Shown here piece by piece: positions 21,318-34,400 of a DNA stretch of 64,000 nucleotides; position 1 is the first letter of the stretch, and every line of letters starts with the position of its first letter. Source of the stretch: Phoenix dactylifera. Its lineage: Eukaryota; Streptophyta; Magnoliopsida; Arecales; Arecaceae. Location: the NCBI RefSeq assembly GCF_009389715.1, contig NC_052399.1:27041146-27105145 (forward strand), given 5' to 3'. The notes under the pieces were generated by a model, which was given only the letters and a program-made list of their open reading frames with translations, had not been told where the DNA came from and made no database searches. The translations under genes were made by a program, and so were the position numbers.

Positions 21318-21749
21318 TTTCTTAAGGTGAACTTTGACGGTAATGTGTCCGAAAATTGAGGCAGAGGAAGAATGGGCTTTGTGATCAAAGATCATGACTC
21401 CAGACTAGTCGCAGCTAGAAGACGACGCATATTCGACATCTCAGTCATCGAAGCAGAGTTGATAGCTGCATGGGGGGGCATCACTTATGCGAGGCTAGTG
21501 TTGGGTGCGGACAGCATCTACCTTGAAGGGGATTCTGCTATGGTGATCGAATGGATTGAAGTACGATACAAATATAACGACGGACTACATGACATTCATA
21601 GGCTTTTGAAAGGATGTAGCTCCTTCATAATCATTCATGTCTGCCGAAAGATAAAAACTATTGCTGACTGGGTCGCCTCCTTTGCTGCACAACACTCGAA
21701 AGGGATCTTTTGGGATCATCACAAGTCTGCTCTGTTTTTTCTTCCTTAA
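21318..21749 (+). pseudogene. LINE-type RNase H domain fragment
   Basis: The translation starts with VNFDGNVSEN, crosses an in-frame stop (TGA at 21357-21359), and continues as GRGRMGFVIKDHDSRLVAA, then a block with EAELIAAW and YLEGDSAMVIEWI, and finally IADWVASFAAQHSKG. This is the layout of the RVT_3 RNase H domain at the C-terminus of plant L1-type LINE polyproteins: NFDG carries the first catalytic Asp, EAEL the Glu, and EGDS the next Asp. The in-frame stop and the absence of an upstream RT mark it as a 5'-truncated dead copy. A captured RNase H-like gene is a less likely alternative. Confidence 0.65.
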
Positions 21750-24700
21750 TTTCTCTTTTTTGATTTTATTGGTTGTACTCATGCGCGTTCAATGTGAGTT
21801 GCCATTGTATCAAACAAAACAAGGAGAGAAAATAAGCTTAGAAAAGTGGCCCTAACTTGTCATCACCACCCCCCTCCTTTCTCGATTTGGTTTTCGATTT
21901 GTCTACCGATAGAAATATGATAAACAGAGTTCTTACCTCAACTGCATCATATCCCTGCACTTTTTTTTCACAGCATTAAGATATTAAAAGGGAGGTGCCA
22001 CAGGTTTGTTAGGTGTAAAGCACATTTCAGAGATCAATCATACTTCACTTTCGGCATCTGTCATCCAGTGGGGTTTGGTTTTGGAGTTGGGGAAGGGCAG
22101 AATTCTCTAGGTATGGCCAGGTGAAGGGATTCTTATAGGATAGCAGGTTTGGCAGTTTCATGGGCGGCCTGTGCTCTCTTGGAGTTGAGCTTCTTGGGCA
22201 TGTGGTTCTTGTCTCTAAAGGGTCATGCCCTGATGCCCATGCCATGTCACCATGCGATAACAAGCATGTCATGGCAAGTAGCTTCATTCAGAATCTATTT
22301 TTGAGGAGAAATTATGCCTGTGCACTATGTAGCCGTGCATGCAGCCAATTACAGTTGTTCGTTCTAGTGGGTTCTATTCATCAAGCACTCATCTCGGTGC
22401 ACGACTACAGGAATAAGCGGCTGTGATTATATGTATGTGTTGCCATGTGCTGCATGCAATATAGGGTATAATTTCTCGTTTTCGAGGCTGCTTAATTACA
22501 GTATAATGCTTTTGGAATCTGAAATCAGCTGAGCTAGATCTAGATTCTGGTGGATTTTTCTTTTTCGTTGCCGGATTTGCTGAGAACCCGGAAACTTAAC
22601 CAAAAACTTGTAAGCAAAAACTGCATGCTGAATGAGAAAACAAATGAATTATTTCTATTCAAACACTGTTGGGTTGGGTGACGTCAAAATCATCACTTGA
22701 CCCATTCCCATTGTTATGTTGGTTTGGATGGTTCGGACCTAAATGAGATCATATTTGAAAATATCTACGTACAAGGAGCAAACTTCGTAAAAAAGGATTT
22801 AATAATGTATTCTCTAACTCATTTTAAAACACCATGCAAGGAGAGAGGCTCTTTTCATGGCAAGAAGAAGTGGTTTCATGACATGCTCTTTACTTTCTTT
22901 AGCTCAAGCCCTAGTTGTCCAAGACTATTGGATGTATATCCAAGATGTTCCTTGGTGACTTTTCGCCATTGGAGTTGTTAGCAGGAAGATGGAGCTTGTG
23001 AAGAGGGGTCCATTGCAGTGGTGGTTTATTCAAGCTTGTAAGGAGCTAACCTCTTCAATCTTTATAATCTTTTGAATTGATAATTGGTAATCACTCATTT
23101 CAACTGAAAGTAAGGTTGCTTGAGTGTTATTCATTGTTTATAAAAAAGAAAAGAAAAAAAGAAGGCTTGACACTTGATGTCTTGAGGATCACACTCACAA
23201 ACTGACAGACCACATGTTGATCATACAAATCCAGATGGTCAGTATATGGGCACCATCCATATCTTTATATTTCAATTTTCAAATATCATGCCTAGTAAAA
23301 ATTTAATTAGAAGAGAGTAATACAAACTTACATAATCTACATTGAGTATTAATTACATCTGATGTTTATAACTGTGAACATCAATTTTTCTTCTGGTAAT
23401 AAATTGTGTGGGATAATTCCCTCCCTTCCACTCGAAAGAAAAAGAACTATAAGCATCAAGTTTTGTTGATAAAATATTGATTTTATCAGTTAATAGGATC
23501 ATAACAACTAGATATGCTAATATGAAACTAATACTTCATTTGTTTGTACACATCTTTCAAGAAAATTGAAAATTGAAACTTGTTTTACTACCTTTTTATC
23601 CAATGATATTTAATATGGAGTTCAGATTTCAGCTCTGAAATTGAAGAAAGGCAGTGCTACTACGACCAGATTAATATCTTTGATTTTTAAAATAGAAATC
23701 TACATTCTAATATACGCTCTAATGTTCCTCTCTACAACCCCGACCACTACTATTGGAGGCTTTAACTCATAAAAAGATTTAAATTTAATTAAAAAATAAA
23801 AAACAATCTTATCCCCCAGTGCGTTAGGTATTTCAAAGGTTTTAAAACTTTTATCTTTTTAGTCCCATATCGGATATATGGAAGCAAATCTTCTTGCTTA
23901 AATAAAATTCCTTTCTAATGAGCCCTACATTACTTCTCCACCTGAGAGAGATAAAGAATACTTCTCTTATGTTTTTTCTAATTTTTTATTTTTCATTTTG
24001 TTCTGTGAGTCATTCGGGTCAAACTTTTCCAACGATCGTACTTGTTAGAAGAGGATCAAGTTGAGCCGGATTATTTTATCTTGGAGATAAAATCGCTGCA
24101 GACCTGCACGTAAGAGGCAAATCGCATTTTTAGAGCAGTGTGCATTACATGCTTCAATCCAAATAAATTTACTACCAATTAATTTTTAAAAATAGATATT
24201 AAATTTTTAATTTTAATTTATTATTTTGGATCATATATAGTAATTTCTAGTTGCACTTATTATTTCCAACAGCGACCCCTACCCCAACCGAAAACACCCA
24301 TCATCTCAAAAACGGACTTCAACTAAAGACCTTATCATATTTAATTTTGTATAAAAAAGATTAGTCATCTTGTTATTAATACAAGAGTAATCAGATAAAA
24401 ATTATAAAGAAATAATAAAATAAAGAATTTTGTTGCCTTGGCTTTTCCAACTTTTATTTTTGCTAGTCTCCAATACAAAATGATAGGACAAGGTCCTTAC
24501 AAAGTATGCATATTCCGACGCCCGTATGAGACTAAGCGCATGCTGTGCTCGCTACACCCAGATTTTTCCACCCACAGGTTAAGAAAAGTCTCTGCACTGG
24601 AAACAAAACGCACATAGCCATAACTTTTTTCCTTCTGATTGTTTCGACTTTGATACGGCTAGCAAGCGCAGGAGGCCTGTCGCTCATTAAACCGATCAAA

Positions 24701-25784
24701 ATGACTTTTTTTTTTCGTAATTCGTACCACAAGTGCAGGAATGACTATCTTTGCTTGTCCTATTTCACCATTAAATGTCTAAGCCTCCTCTAACCCAAGG
24801 ATCAAGATAGTATTGTACACATAAAAATATTGCTCTTCTTCATATGATTTTACCTTGCTACACAACAAACAGCTCTGCTCATATTTTCCTCAGGTGCACT
24901 ATATAAGTATTTCTTTGTATTACTTTTAATAACTGTACATTCACTTGTGCCTCCTAAGAAACTAGACTGTATTTGGTCTTGAAGATATATCGTTTTAGGA
25001 GCTCGGCTCGGCAGCAAGATTGTAAAGGAGGCTCAAGCCTAGTTCTAAGCGAACAAACCAGACTCCAAGATTAATCAACTCATGAAAGTAAGCATCGACA
25101 AGAATCAAGCTTCGAAAATGGATGACTAAACCTCGATCGAGCTTGAGCAAATTTAAACATGCGACTGAGCTTGAGTAGCACTCTTGAAATATAATCTAGA
25201 TCCCAAACAGGCCAAAGCTCAACTAATTAAGAAATTATACTGCACATTATATACAACCATATGGCCTTGCACGTTGGTAATTAATCACAAACTGCTCATT
25301 TCTTTAGCGGTGCACCAAGATAAGCACTTAAGAAATAGAGTCAACTAATTAGCTGGATCAGTTCGCTGCCATACTTGATACTTCAAGCCCTATCCAACTG
25401 CACATTGTACATAATAAGCGAGAGAGTTTACCCAAGAAAAATGGTATGCGAGAGAGTTTTCATATATTGAAAAGTGAGTACGTTTGTCAAGTCGTATGGA
25501 GGAAAACGATAACTAGTTCCATGGGCCACCGCCCCTATCACTTTCCAAGCCATGTTGACATCTTTTATTCTCCTCCCAATAGCATGGTCGGTGGTACGTG
25601 TTACCCCTCCATTGGCCCGTCCATTTCTGCCACGATCCCTGGGCCTTGAAACTCTTGGACGTATTGCCCCCGGCCTCTCAAATGAGAGGAATCCCCCACA
25701 GGCCAAGTAAAGCTCACATGCCTCCCTTCCCACTCTTTGCATTTAACCTTTTGCGCCTTTCAACCAGCTCAAACTCCAAACCTC
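21750..25784. other. AT-rich intergenic DNA, no gene supported
   Basis: Open frames here (for example 22160-22426, 22697-22981 and 24545-24793) give products with no recognisable domain and lack convincing promoter or splice context. The region includes AT-rich tracts and an old GAGCTTGAGC-type dispersed repeat near 24990-25170. Bases just before 25785 belong to the promoter of the next gene. Confidence 0.45.
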
Positions 25785-25790
25785 TATAAA
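25785..25790 (+). promoter_or_regulatory. TATA box for the small membrane protein gene
   Basis: TATAAA lies 98 bp upstream of the ATG at 25888, predicting a start near 25818 and a 5' UTR of about 70 bases. Confidence 0.7.
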
Positions 25791-25887
25791 GACCCCAAGC
25801 CCCCCCTCCTATGTAGCCAAGAGAGAGTTGGAGAGATTTCCTCTAATTCGCATAACCCTTCAAAGCTCCCACTTCTATAGAGAAAAC

Positions 25888-26286
25888 ATGGCAAGTAGCT
25901 ACTACCATCAAAATGGTCCTTATCATACATCTTCTTACTCACAAGCCCCTCCGTTGCCGCTCCACCTATGCTTCTTCCTCCTCACGCTCTTCCTGTTCAT
26001 TGGCCTCTCATGGTACATGAGCTACGAATCGGCGTTCGAGAGCTTGATCGACCAAATCAAGCTCTTCCTCATAGTGTCGCCGCTGGTGCTGCTTCTGGTC
26101 GTCCACTGGCTGAGCAGCTGCGATCGGCGGCGGGTGCCTTTCTTTATCCCTTTGCCTGAGAGGGAGTCCTTCCATAGGGCCGGTGGATCGCCGTGGGGCG
26201 TCGCGCTTGTTCTGGTGCTTCTCATGTTTATGATCTCTTACCAGTCCTACTTCCATGAACGTTGGTTCCCGCTGCTAAGTCGATGA
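25888..26286 (+). CDS. Small three-segment membrane protein of a plant-specific family (132 aa)
   Basis: The frame is open from 25828, but the ATG at 25888 (MASSYYHQNG) is the likely start: it follows the TATA box by about 100 bp and the context AAACATGGC is good for plants. A Tyr/Ser/Pro-rich N-terminus of about 22 residues precedes hydrophobic segments at about 24-44, 57-75 and 103-118. Between them are a Trp-containing stretch (LSWYMSYESAF) and a basic loop (CDRRRVPFFIPLPERE). The C-terminal part FHRAGGSPWGVA to SYQSYFHERWFPLLSR looks like the signature of an uncharacterised plant family of about 130 residues, which I recall only as 'transmembrane protein'. It is a single exon. The function is unknown; a role in an internal or plasma membrane is all that can be inferred. 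Confidence 0.82.
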   Translation: MASSYYHQNGPYHTSSYSQAPPLPLHLCFFLLTLFLFIGLSWYMSYESAFESLIDQIKLFLIVSPLVLLLVVHWLSSCDRRRVPFFIPLPERESFHRAGGSPWGVALVLVLLMFMISYQSYFHERWFPLLSR

Positions 26287-29200
26287 TGGTGATCCGAGTG
26301 GTGGACATGAATGGTAGTTTGAGGAAGAAGAGGTTTTTCTCCTTTCTATTATCTGTAGTCTTTGATAAGAGAGGAAGAAGAGTTGGATCAAGGTGTAATT
26401 TTATGTATTTACCTAGGTGGACTGAATGAGCAAGAGCTTGATGTTTTATTTCAATAACAACGCTTGCTTTCTTTGCTTTCTCTCCTATTAGCATGCTGCT
26501 TAAATCTGAAAATGAGTGAGAATTTATTCTCTTAATTCTGCTTAGCTATTTTGTGAGTTTGTATCAATCTGTAGGTATAAGTGTGGAAGACTCACATTTA
26601 ACTAGATTTTGCTTGATGTGAAGAAGGAGTCCTGTGGGAAGCTATTACCTCCTTAACTGAGAGATGAGGGAAGCTTTTTCGTTTTCAATTTTTTTTTATA
26701 CGTTGTGTACGAGATCTACTTGTCTACTGTTGGAAGGATATTCTACCAACTTTTAATCAGTGTGGAGGACTCGCACCTTCTTGAATCTACCCTTGGGCCT
26801 GACAGGTGTGAATCCATGATTCTTCTTTTGATTTGAAGGGGGCCTAAAGATGTTCATGGTTCTGAAAGTTCATCTTTGATTCAAGTGGAATGTACCAGGT
26901 CCTTCGAGTTTGTCGATATATATATTATAATGTGGAAAAAGATGATGATGATATCAAGGGAAAAAGAAGGGAAGGGCTTCTTTTTCTCTTTCGGCTCGAT
27001 GGTGACTCAAAGTATAGCTGGGCTTCCTTGGTGCTTACCCACCTGTCTGCTTATGCATCACTGAAAGTAGGGTCATTGGATAAGAATGAAGAAAGTTTTT
27101 CTTTCTCTTTTTCTTTTTTTTTAGTGTCATGTCTTAAAAATTAGGGCTTCTAAACCTTCTTCATTAAGAGCTTCATCCGGTTCCTAATTAACATGAGAAT
27201 CTTAGGAGGTCACTATAAACAAAATGATTAATTCTATCATAGCTCATATTAGGAGGTTGGAACCTGGAAGAATGGTAATAACATGAACTCATACGGCTGG
27301 CGTTACTTTGCTAATCATGTATGTTTGATTAGCGACTAACTTAAGTTAGTCTTTGATGTTCATGAAATTCATATGGAATGAACTTTAAATGAATTCCAGC
27401 TGCTAGCTCGTAGGAACATCCAAATTCAAAGTAGAGCCAACCTATGATCGATGTGTGAAGGGTAGAGGAACTAACAATTGAAAGATGAACAATTAAAATT
27501 AGTTCTAATTTGAGTTTGAATTTTTAAACTTTAATTTGTAATTAAAATTATTAATCTTAATAATTATAACATATCCTTATATATCGATGATCATGAGTGA
27601 TCTACCCTAGCTGACCAAGCAAGCAGTTGTACTAGTTTACTAGGGAAGGGTAATGAAGTTATTTCTCTTCATCTATCTCTTTGTTATCATTTTAGCTAAT
27701 ACTGTATCCCCAAACCCAATAAGAATGCGAAGTCCTTGGCCAAGAGGCATGAGTTAGTGATAAGAAAGAGAGTCGAGGAGTATATATGTAACTAGCTGAA
27801 TTAATAGCTAGGCCGCTATCTATATATCAAAATTAAATCTCCAACACATAATAACTATCTGTTATGATTTTTCAAACTTTACATAGCAAGCTAGATGGAA
27901 CAAAGAGAAGGCTTATTAACTAGGCCAACCTTATCTAAATATCATAGAAAGATTTGGAAATTAAGTGCTATTTTAAATCTCAACTTGAACAATCTTGATA
28001 AAAGAGTCCAAGGAATATGTTTATCACTAATATATTTTTTAACCTCACTTCCTAGGGCCTGCGAAAGGAGAATTGTAACTCAAAAGAAGGCTTGGATAAT
28101 GGCAACGAGAACATGAAGAATGATATATACAACCTAATAATAGCATCTCTAAGTACTTGCTGGGATTATTTTACAATCACGAGAGTATTCCTCCCAAACT
28201 ATGAAAATCAATCAAAATAATAGTATAAAGTATTCCTTCTCTCTGAATTCTTTCGTTACAAGCCAAAGTGCACATTCATATATATGCATGGGGCACTAAT
28301 TCACATTAGAAGGAAAATTAGTTTTACAAAATAGTAACTCCAAACATAACCATGTACCAAACATATCTCAATGCAGTTTAAATCTAAATAAATAGTTGTA
28401 TTGATGAAAATTTTATTTTGCTAAATCATGCTAATTATATGAGTATTGATGGCCTTTGATTATATTCAATAAAAGGTCAAGTTTTAAATTCCATCTAAAT
28501 TTGATTTAAGCTCCCACATTAAATGGCATATTAAGGTATTCTAACCCATCACCCGGCCTAGCCTAAAATGGTTTAACCAAGCGAAGGTCTGATCTAATTT
28601 ACATGATAGAAGTAATATGGAAGCAAATAGAAGGCCAATATCTTCATGGAAGATTATAGACATCTACATGAGAAAGTGGTTATCCAAGAGCTAGAAAGCC
28701 ATCATATTTATAGAGATCTAATAATTTGAAACCAATTTCTAGCAGTGATAAGTCTACAAATCCAAAATCCTCTATTTCTCTTTTAACAAGAGACTTCAAT
28801 TGCATTTTGCAACCAATCAGGAGTCCAATTGATTAGAACACTTTATTGAGCTTCAAATTCATTTACAAAATTTAGAATACAGGGGTGTTCCGAGCAAAAA
28901 AGAATATTTAATTATTATAAGAATATCCTGAGAGAGTGATATTTTGATATTTATATTGCGCACTAATATAGTTTTTAAAATAAGAACATTTTGAGAACAA
29001 AGAAAGTTGCTTAATAGGAGCTTTAAAAGCATGGTAAAAAAAAAATCAAATATTATAAGGGTATTATGGAATAGGACATTTTAAAAACGGTGAAATTTTT
29101 AACATCCTATTTTCACACTTAAATACATCTTAAAATTTTATATTATTTTAGGTGGGCATCGCCCTCTCGTCTCCTAATATTAAAAGACTAACTTTAATAA

Positions 29201-29555
29201 TTATAGGACCATTTATTCTAGAAAACAATTATGTAGCCATAAAAAAACTCAAACTTGAAATTGTGATTTTGTACAACTGATTGCAGAAAAATGAATAAGG
29301 GGGGAAATATTTGTGGAAAAAAGGAAAAAGAAAAATTCAAAAAAAAAGAAAAAAAAAATGCAAGAGTAGGCAGGTTGCGTTGGATTTGGTCACGTTATCT
29401 GCATTGCCGGCTTTAAGCTATGCACCCATGGCGGCATCAGTCTTCCGGTCGAGCGACTCGAGTCTCGTCAAACCGGGCCAAGTCGCCTTGTAACGTGGCG
29501 AGCTTCGGCGAAGGGTGCATCTTAACTTAACCAGAGGACAACGAACAGCGGTGGG
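26287..29555. other. 3' UTR of the small membrane protein gene, then intergenic DNA
   Basis: The first 150-200 bases are the likely 3' UTR (AATAACA near 26453 could act as a poly(A) signal). Beyond that the sequence is AT-rich, and short open frames (26876-27064, 27895-28116) show no known domain. The last 200 bases become more GC-rich and form the promoter of the RSRC2-like gene. Confidence 0.5.
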
Positions 29556-29562
29556 TATTTAT
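29556..29562 (+). promoter_or_regulatory. TATA-like box of the RSRC2-like gene
   Basis: TATTTAT lies about 30 bp upstream of a GC-rich non-coding first exon that ends with a good splice donor at 29687. Confidence 0.35.
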
Positions 29563-29589
29563 CCTTCGGTGCCCCTCCATTTCAATCGA

Positions 29590-29686
29590 CCCGCAGACCC
29601 TAGCGATCGATCGCCAACCGAGGAGGGAAGGGAAAGCAAATCGAGAGGAGAAGAAACCCTAGGTTCTTTCGTCGAATCTTTGGCAG
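29590..29686 (+). other. Non-coding first exon of the RSRC2-like gene
   Basis: The exon ends at CTTTGGCAG before GTTTTC (donor 29687). A 5' UTR intron of about 1.75 kb runs to the acceptor AG at 31432-31433, 12 bases before the ATG at 31446. The exon start is an estimate from the TATA-like box. Several AGAAACCCTAG-type bases are present, common in leaders of plant housekeeping genes. Confidence 0.5.
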
Positions 29687-31286
29687 GTTTTCTTCTTATC
29701 GTTCTTCCGTCTCTAATCTGTTACTAATTTTATTCTCGTCCGGTTGTTATTTCGTTCTATTTTGTTTCTGGATGCTTGATTTGTGGATCCGTTATCGTTT
29801 CTTGTTGGTTTTTTTTTTGGAAATTTTCAATGTTGGGTTGTTTAAGCTGAATTTGTGATCGAATCTATTTATTTGTTACTTTGGGATTGGATCGTGTTCG
29901 AAAATTTTACCTGTTTTTAAGGCTCGCAATTGGGAACCATTTTTTGTGGAACTGAGTTTTGACATAAGAAAGTTAGCGTCTGACCGGTGTTTGGGGAAGA
30001 GTAGATGCTCTTTCAGAATTTCGAGTTCTCCAAATGAAGACGGAAACGCAGATTGAGGTATAGACCAAATTAGGGTTTCTTGTCCCAAAAGGAATTTTTT
30101 GGCTTCTATTTACAAGTTAGGAAGAAAAGATCTTTCTTTCTTTCGTTCTCTTTTTCCCCCAAAAAATAAAGCTAAAAGAAAGGGGATGAAATTAAGGTGC
30201 GGAAGCTGGGATGCTTGATTTGTCATGCCTTTTTTTTTTTTTTTCCCTGTAGTCAGAGCAAACTTATTTTTATTTAATAACATAAAAAACATAAATACCA
30301 GTGCTTCATCTCTTGTAGAAACATCAAAGGGTGAAATCATGTGGTGTTTCATCTGCGTGGAATGAAGTTTTAGCATGTTCACAAAATTTGTGATGCTTTG
30401 ACTAAGTTATCTGTTGGATCTTATACTAACAATATAAGGAGAGTGCTGGTATAGTGTGGATTCACTCTACATCCGCTAGAATGGATTTTTTTTTTTTCTA
30501 TACTGTGAAGGCTTTATGGGCTTCTCGGAGATTGTGTATTCCCTGATAGGGAAGGCAAGCAACGAAATAGGCTTAAACTTCATCAACTGTTGTCCAAAAC
30601 AGAAGGAAAACATGATATGATGAAGCATGACATTTTTGAAGAAAATCAGATTATTGGGCTTCAGAAATCTTAGGATCTTATAACCATTCAGTATTGATAA
30701 CGTGGTTTCAGTTCTTATCTGCTATGAGAAAAGACAGGAATTCTTGGATCTTCAATTTTCTATGCATCAAACATGTTGGCATAACTACTCTGCTGTGCTT
30801 TAATTGTGCAAAGGAAAATGAATGTTGGGTTTCCAGTGATTTATTTAATTGTATAATGTTCTATATCTCAAGGCCAATAATCTAGAGGAGTTGCTTCTTC
30901 AAGTGATCTTGTAACCAATTGGTTTATGTGCAGTATTAAGGGACTGCAGACCCTGAATGCTATGCGTAGAGGGAATTATCCATTTATGTGATGATCTATC
31001 TAATTCATTAGTTAGATCTTTCGAATGACATTTTTTAACAAACCTAGTTAGAACTGTGCATTTTGATTCATAACCAAATATATTAACTTTTTATTATTTA
31101 AAAATATAATCTTGTTCTAAGTAAAGGGGATTACTGAGAAACTCTTAAACCATGACTATGATCTGGCATATGTGGATTGGAGAACAATACATGTACTTGT
31201 TGTTTTCTTTATTCAATGCTGTTATGGTAAGTTGGTATACATGATTTATTTCAGCGTCTGATTTAGATAACCACTAGTACCTTCAA

Positions 31287-31288
<2 letters not shown>

Positions 31289-31330
<42 letters not shown>
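31289..31330 (+). repeat. AT dinucleotide microsatellite, about 21 units
   Basis: An uninterrupted AT run lies in the 5' UTR intron of the RSRC2-like gene, about 100 bp before its 3' splice site. Confidence 0.95.
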
Positions 31331-31332
<2 letters not shown>

Positions 31333-31445
31333 TGATTTTTGTTTTTTCACTGAATTATATTTCTTACTTTTATGACAACTTTTTATACGGGATATCTGAC
31401 TTATAGATTAATATAATATTGTTGGATGTTTAGGTGCTGGTTTTT

Positions 31446-34400
31446 ATGGATCCTGCCGTGCCAGCACCATCCCCTGATAAATGTGATGTGAAGGCTTCAT
31501 TTCGTAGACCCTTAAATGACGCAGCTAATAGGAAGTATCGCCGCCATTCACCTCTTGGTGATTCAGATTCAGATTCATCTGGGGGTTAGTTATCCAACTT
31601 CATTTTTTGGATTGTAGCATATTTTGATCCATCTTTTATTTATCATTTGGGTAAAATGCCTTCTTCATTAACGTTGAAGCAGCTATCCATTAGCTATGTG
31701 GTATCATGTCTGTAAGACATTGTCAAAGTTAAATTAGAATATTTGCTTGTTAGTTGATGTTTATTGATGTGAGATGGTGATCAGTTAGAGCATAAGCTGC
31801 TACAGCGCTGCTAGTGGTCTAATTATAACCCCCTCAGAGGGAAAAGAAAAGGTATGCATTAGACCTAGGTCCTAGTTTGTAGGACACAAACAGAGTTATT
31901 TCTGTCAAGCAGTTCTTTCTAATATTCGGTTCTCTACAACCATGCATAATCCACATATTTTATGTAATGTAAGTTCTAAATGATTATGTGTTTAAATGTC
32001 TTGACAAGATGTCTGCAGAGCATAATAATAAAGAAAAATATAAAAGGCACTTCATCTTTTATAATAAATTTTCCATTTTTTTTTTCTTTTCAAAACTGCA
32101 GTTTGCAAGAAATGCAAATAAATATCGACACAAAGTAATTTTATTTGTTCATACACTTCTACATGCCTCACCATACAGTGGAAATTTTTAGTCTTCAAAT
32201 TTTAAGATGGTATTTAATTCAACCATTTTTTTTCTATTTTGGTTTTCATATTCTCTAAGTATTCTCTAATAGCACCATATTTGACACTCTTGCATTCCCA
32301 ACAAAATCTCCATCATAATTAATTAGGGTAAATTTTAAGCTGTCAAGACCTTCTGGCGTACAACCACCAGACTTTCCAAGGGAATGTTTCGTGGGTTTTA
32401 GAAATGCTTGAACCTTTTGATTGCCCTTAGTACGGGATGAAATATTTTCAGCTTTCTAAGTTTTTAAGGAATTAAACTAGAACTGGTAATGAGGAAAATA
32501 TAGAAGTAGTTGCTTCATGGATATGTAAGCACAAATTCTGAACTTGCAAAAGCCATTTGATTATTTTGAAAAGAAATGTGGATATTATTGACGTGTACCA
32601 GTCTATATTGTAGGTAGAGGACTAGGGGTTTTATTAAATTTCTGGATTTAAGATCAAGAAAAAGTAGTGATGATGCAGTATATGATAGTCTGATTAGTCC
32701 TTTTGTTAAAGAACTGTCTAGTTGCTTCCAATGTCTTCATTTTTTGGAAAGCATCGCTTGCCCTCTTCCTCTTATTTTATTCCCTTCTTGCTTTTGCATC
32801 ATGTAGATGTTGATTGGACTTTCCCTTGACCAAATTTCTTCTCTGGGCTGGAGTTGGCAATAAAATTTCTATTTTATTGAAATTGTTCGCCCTAGAAAGG
32901 TAGATGAATTTGACGATATGGTTCAAAGCTGATAGATTTTGTCCATGCAGCCTTGTCACTTTGTCTGAAGTTCCTTTAGCTTGATTACTTCTTGTTATAT
33001 TCTTATTATTGAAAATGCAGCAGTTTTTCTAGTACATGGTCTCAGAATAACTTTAGATTGAAGGATAAATTTTGGCTTGTCATCTCAAGGAAATAACTTG
33101 GGAATATGGAAAGAAGTTGATAAAAACCAATTTCAAAGATTTATCACTGAAATAGTTACCGAGTACTGTATTGTGGATTTTTTATTTCCTTGGTCTGAAT
33201 TTGTATGAGGAAGTCCATTGGTGGGTGTTTTTTATTTACTTTTTTTGGTAGAGGTTACAGCAAATAAGTAAAAAACCATCGGAATAAGAGAAGAACCAAA
33301 CAAATTACAAGAGCAATGCTATCACTAAGGACATGTGATGGATCAAGGAAGTGTTAGAAGAGTTGTCACAAGGTGTGTTTCCAATGGATCAAGGGAATAG
33401 TGGAAGATCTTTCACATCAGAAGTGTTTTGCTTGTGAGAGTGACTTGAGATCTAAGGGTCAACCATAATCCCCTATCTGATTAAGCAGTATGTTTGGTTC
33501 TTGTTATATATGGGTGAAATATTTCCTACTAGCATGGCAAAAGTATTCAAGGATTGTTAGAGAAGAAGATGCTAATATTATCGAATGTTAATTTGGACAT
33601 ATGGAGGTAAACTTTAAAGGATAAGGTTTAAAATCAGTTTGACTAGTCAGTGTATACTGATGCAGCTTTAGTGGAAATACACTCCTGCCAAAAGTTTTTC
33701 TATGAATGCAAGTTAAGAGTCAGACCTTTTATCTTGCATATAGCATTTGCAATAGATAGTTGGATGAAGACATTCAAAAGTTCTGGAGAGAAGTGGATGA
33801 TGTGGTGGGTTGCTCTTCTAAGGTGTTATGTGATCAGCACATCTTCTATGACTTGTGGTTAATAAAGGCTAGGAAGGTAGCAAAAAAGGCTTTTTAGCTT
33901 TGTCGGCTGAAAATGGAAAAAAGGTAGTAGTCAAGTAATATGAATAGAGTCAGTTAATAACATTGTTGTTCCACTTGTTGTGGATCAAGTGGTGAAGAAC
34001 CAACATTGTGAACATTTGAGGTGGCCGAGGAAAGTATTAGGACATTGGTTTGTTTTTTAGGTTTACAAGAAAGGGCTTCAATAAGCTTCTATTGCCATGG
34101 GATGCAACTCATAAAAAGAGCAAATAACTGAGAGAGTTTTATAGAATTAACATCACAGCTCAGTTTTGCTTGTTGGTTATGGTTATAGTCTCTTGGGAGT
34201 AAGCTTTTAATGTTCATTCCAGAGGCATTTGTCCTCAATATTTTTGCATGCAACCTTTCCTTGGCTGGTTGAATTGAATCTTGATGGCAATTCTCGTGGA
34301 GGTTGAAGTCCTTATTGGTTGGAGGGGTTATGGAGTGGTAAGCATGCTACAATTCTATCTTTTCTGGTCATATTTGTTGAGCGCCTTATAATTCTATGGA

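Noticed and set aside
23861-23873. AGTCCCATATCGG, similar to the upstream element of plant snRNA genes
   Set aside because: It differs from the consensus at one base, and no snRNA sequence follows at the expected distance.
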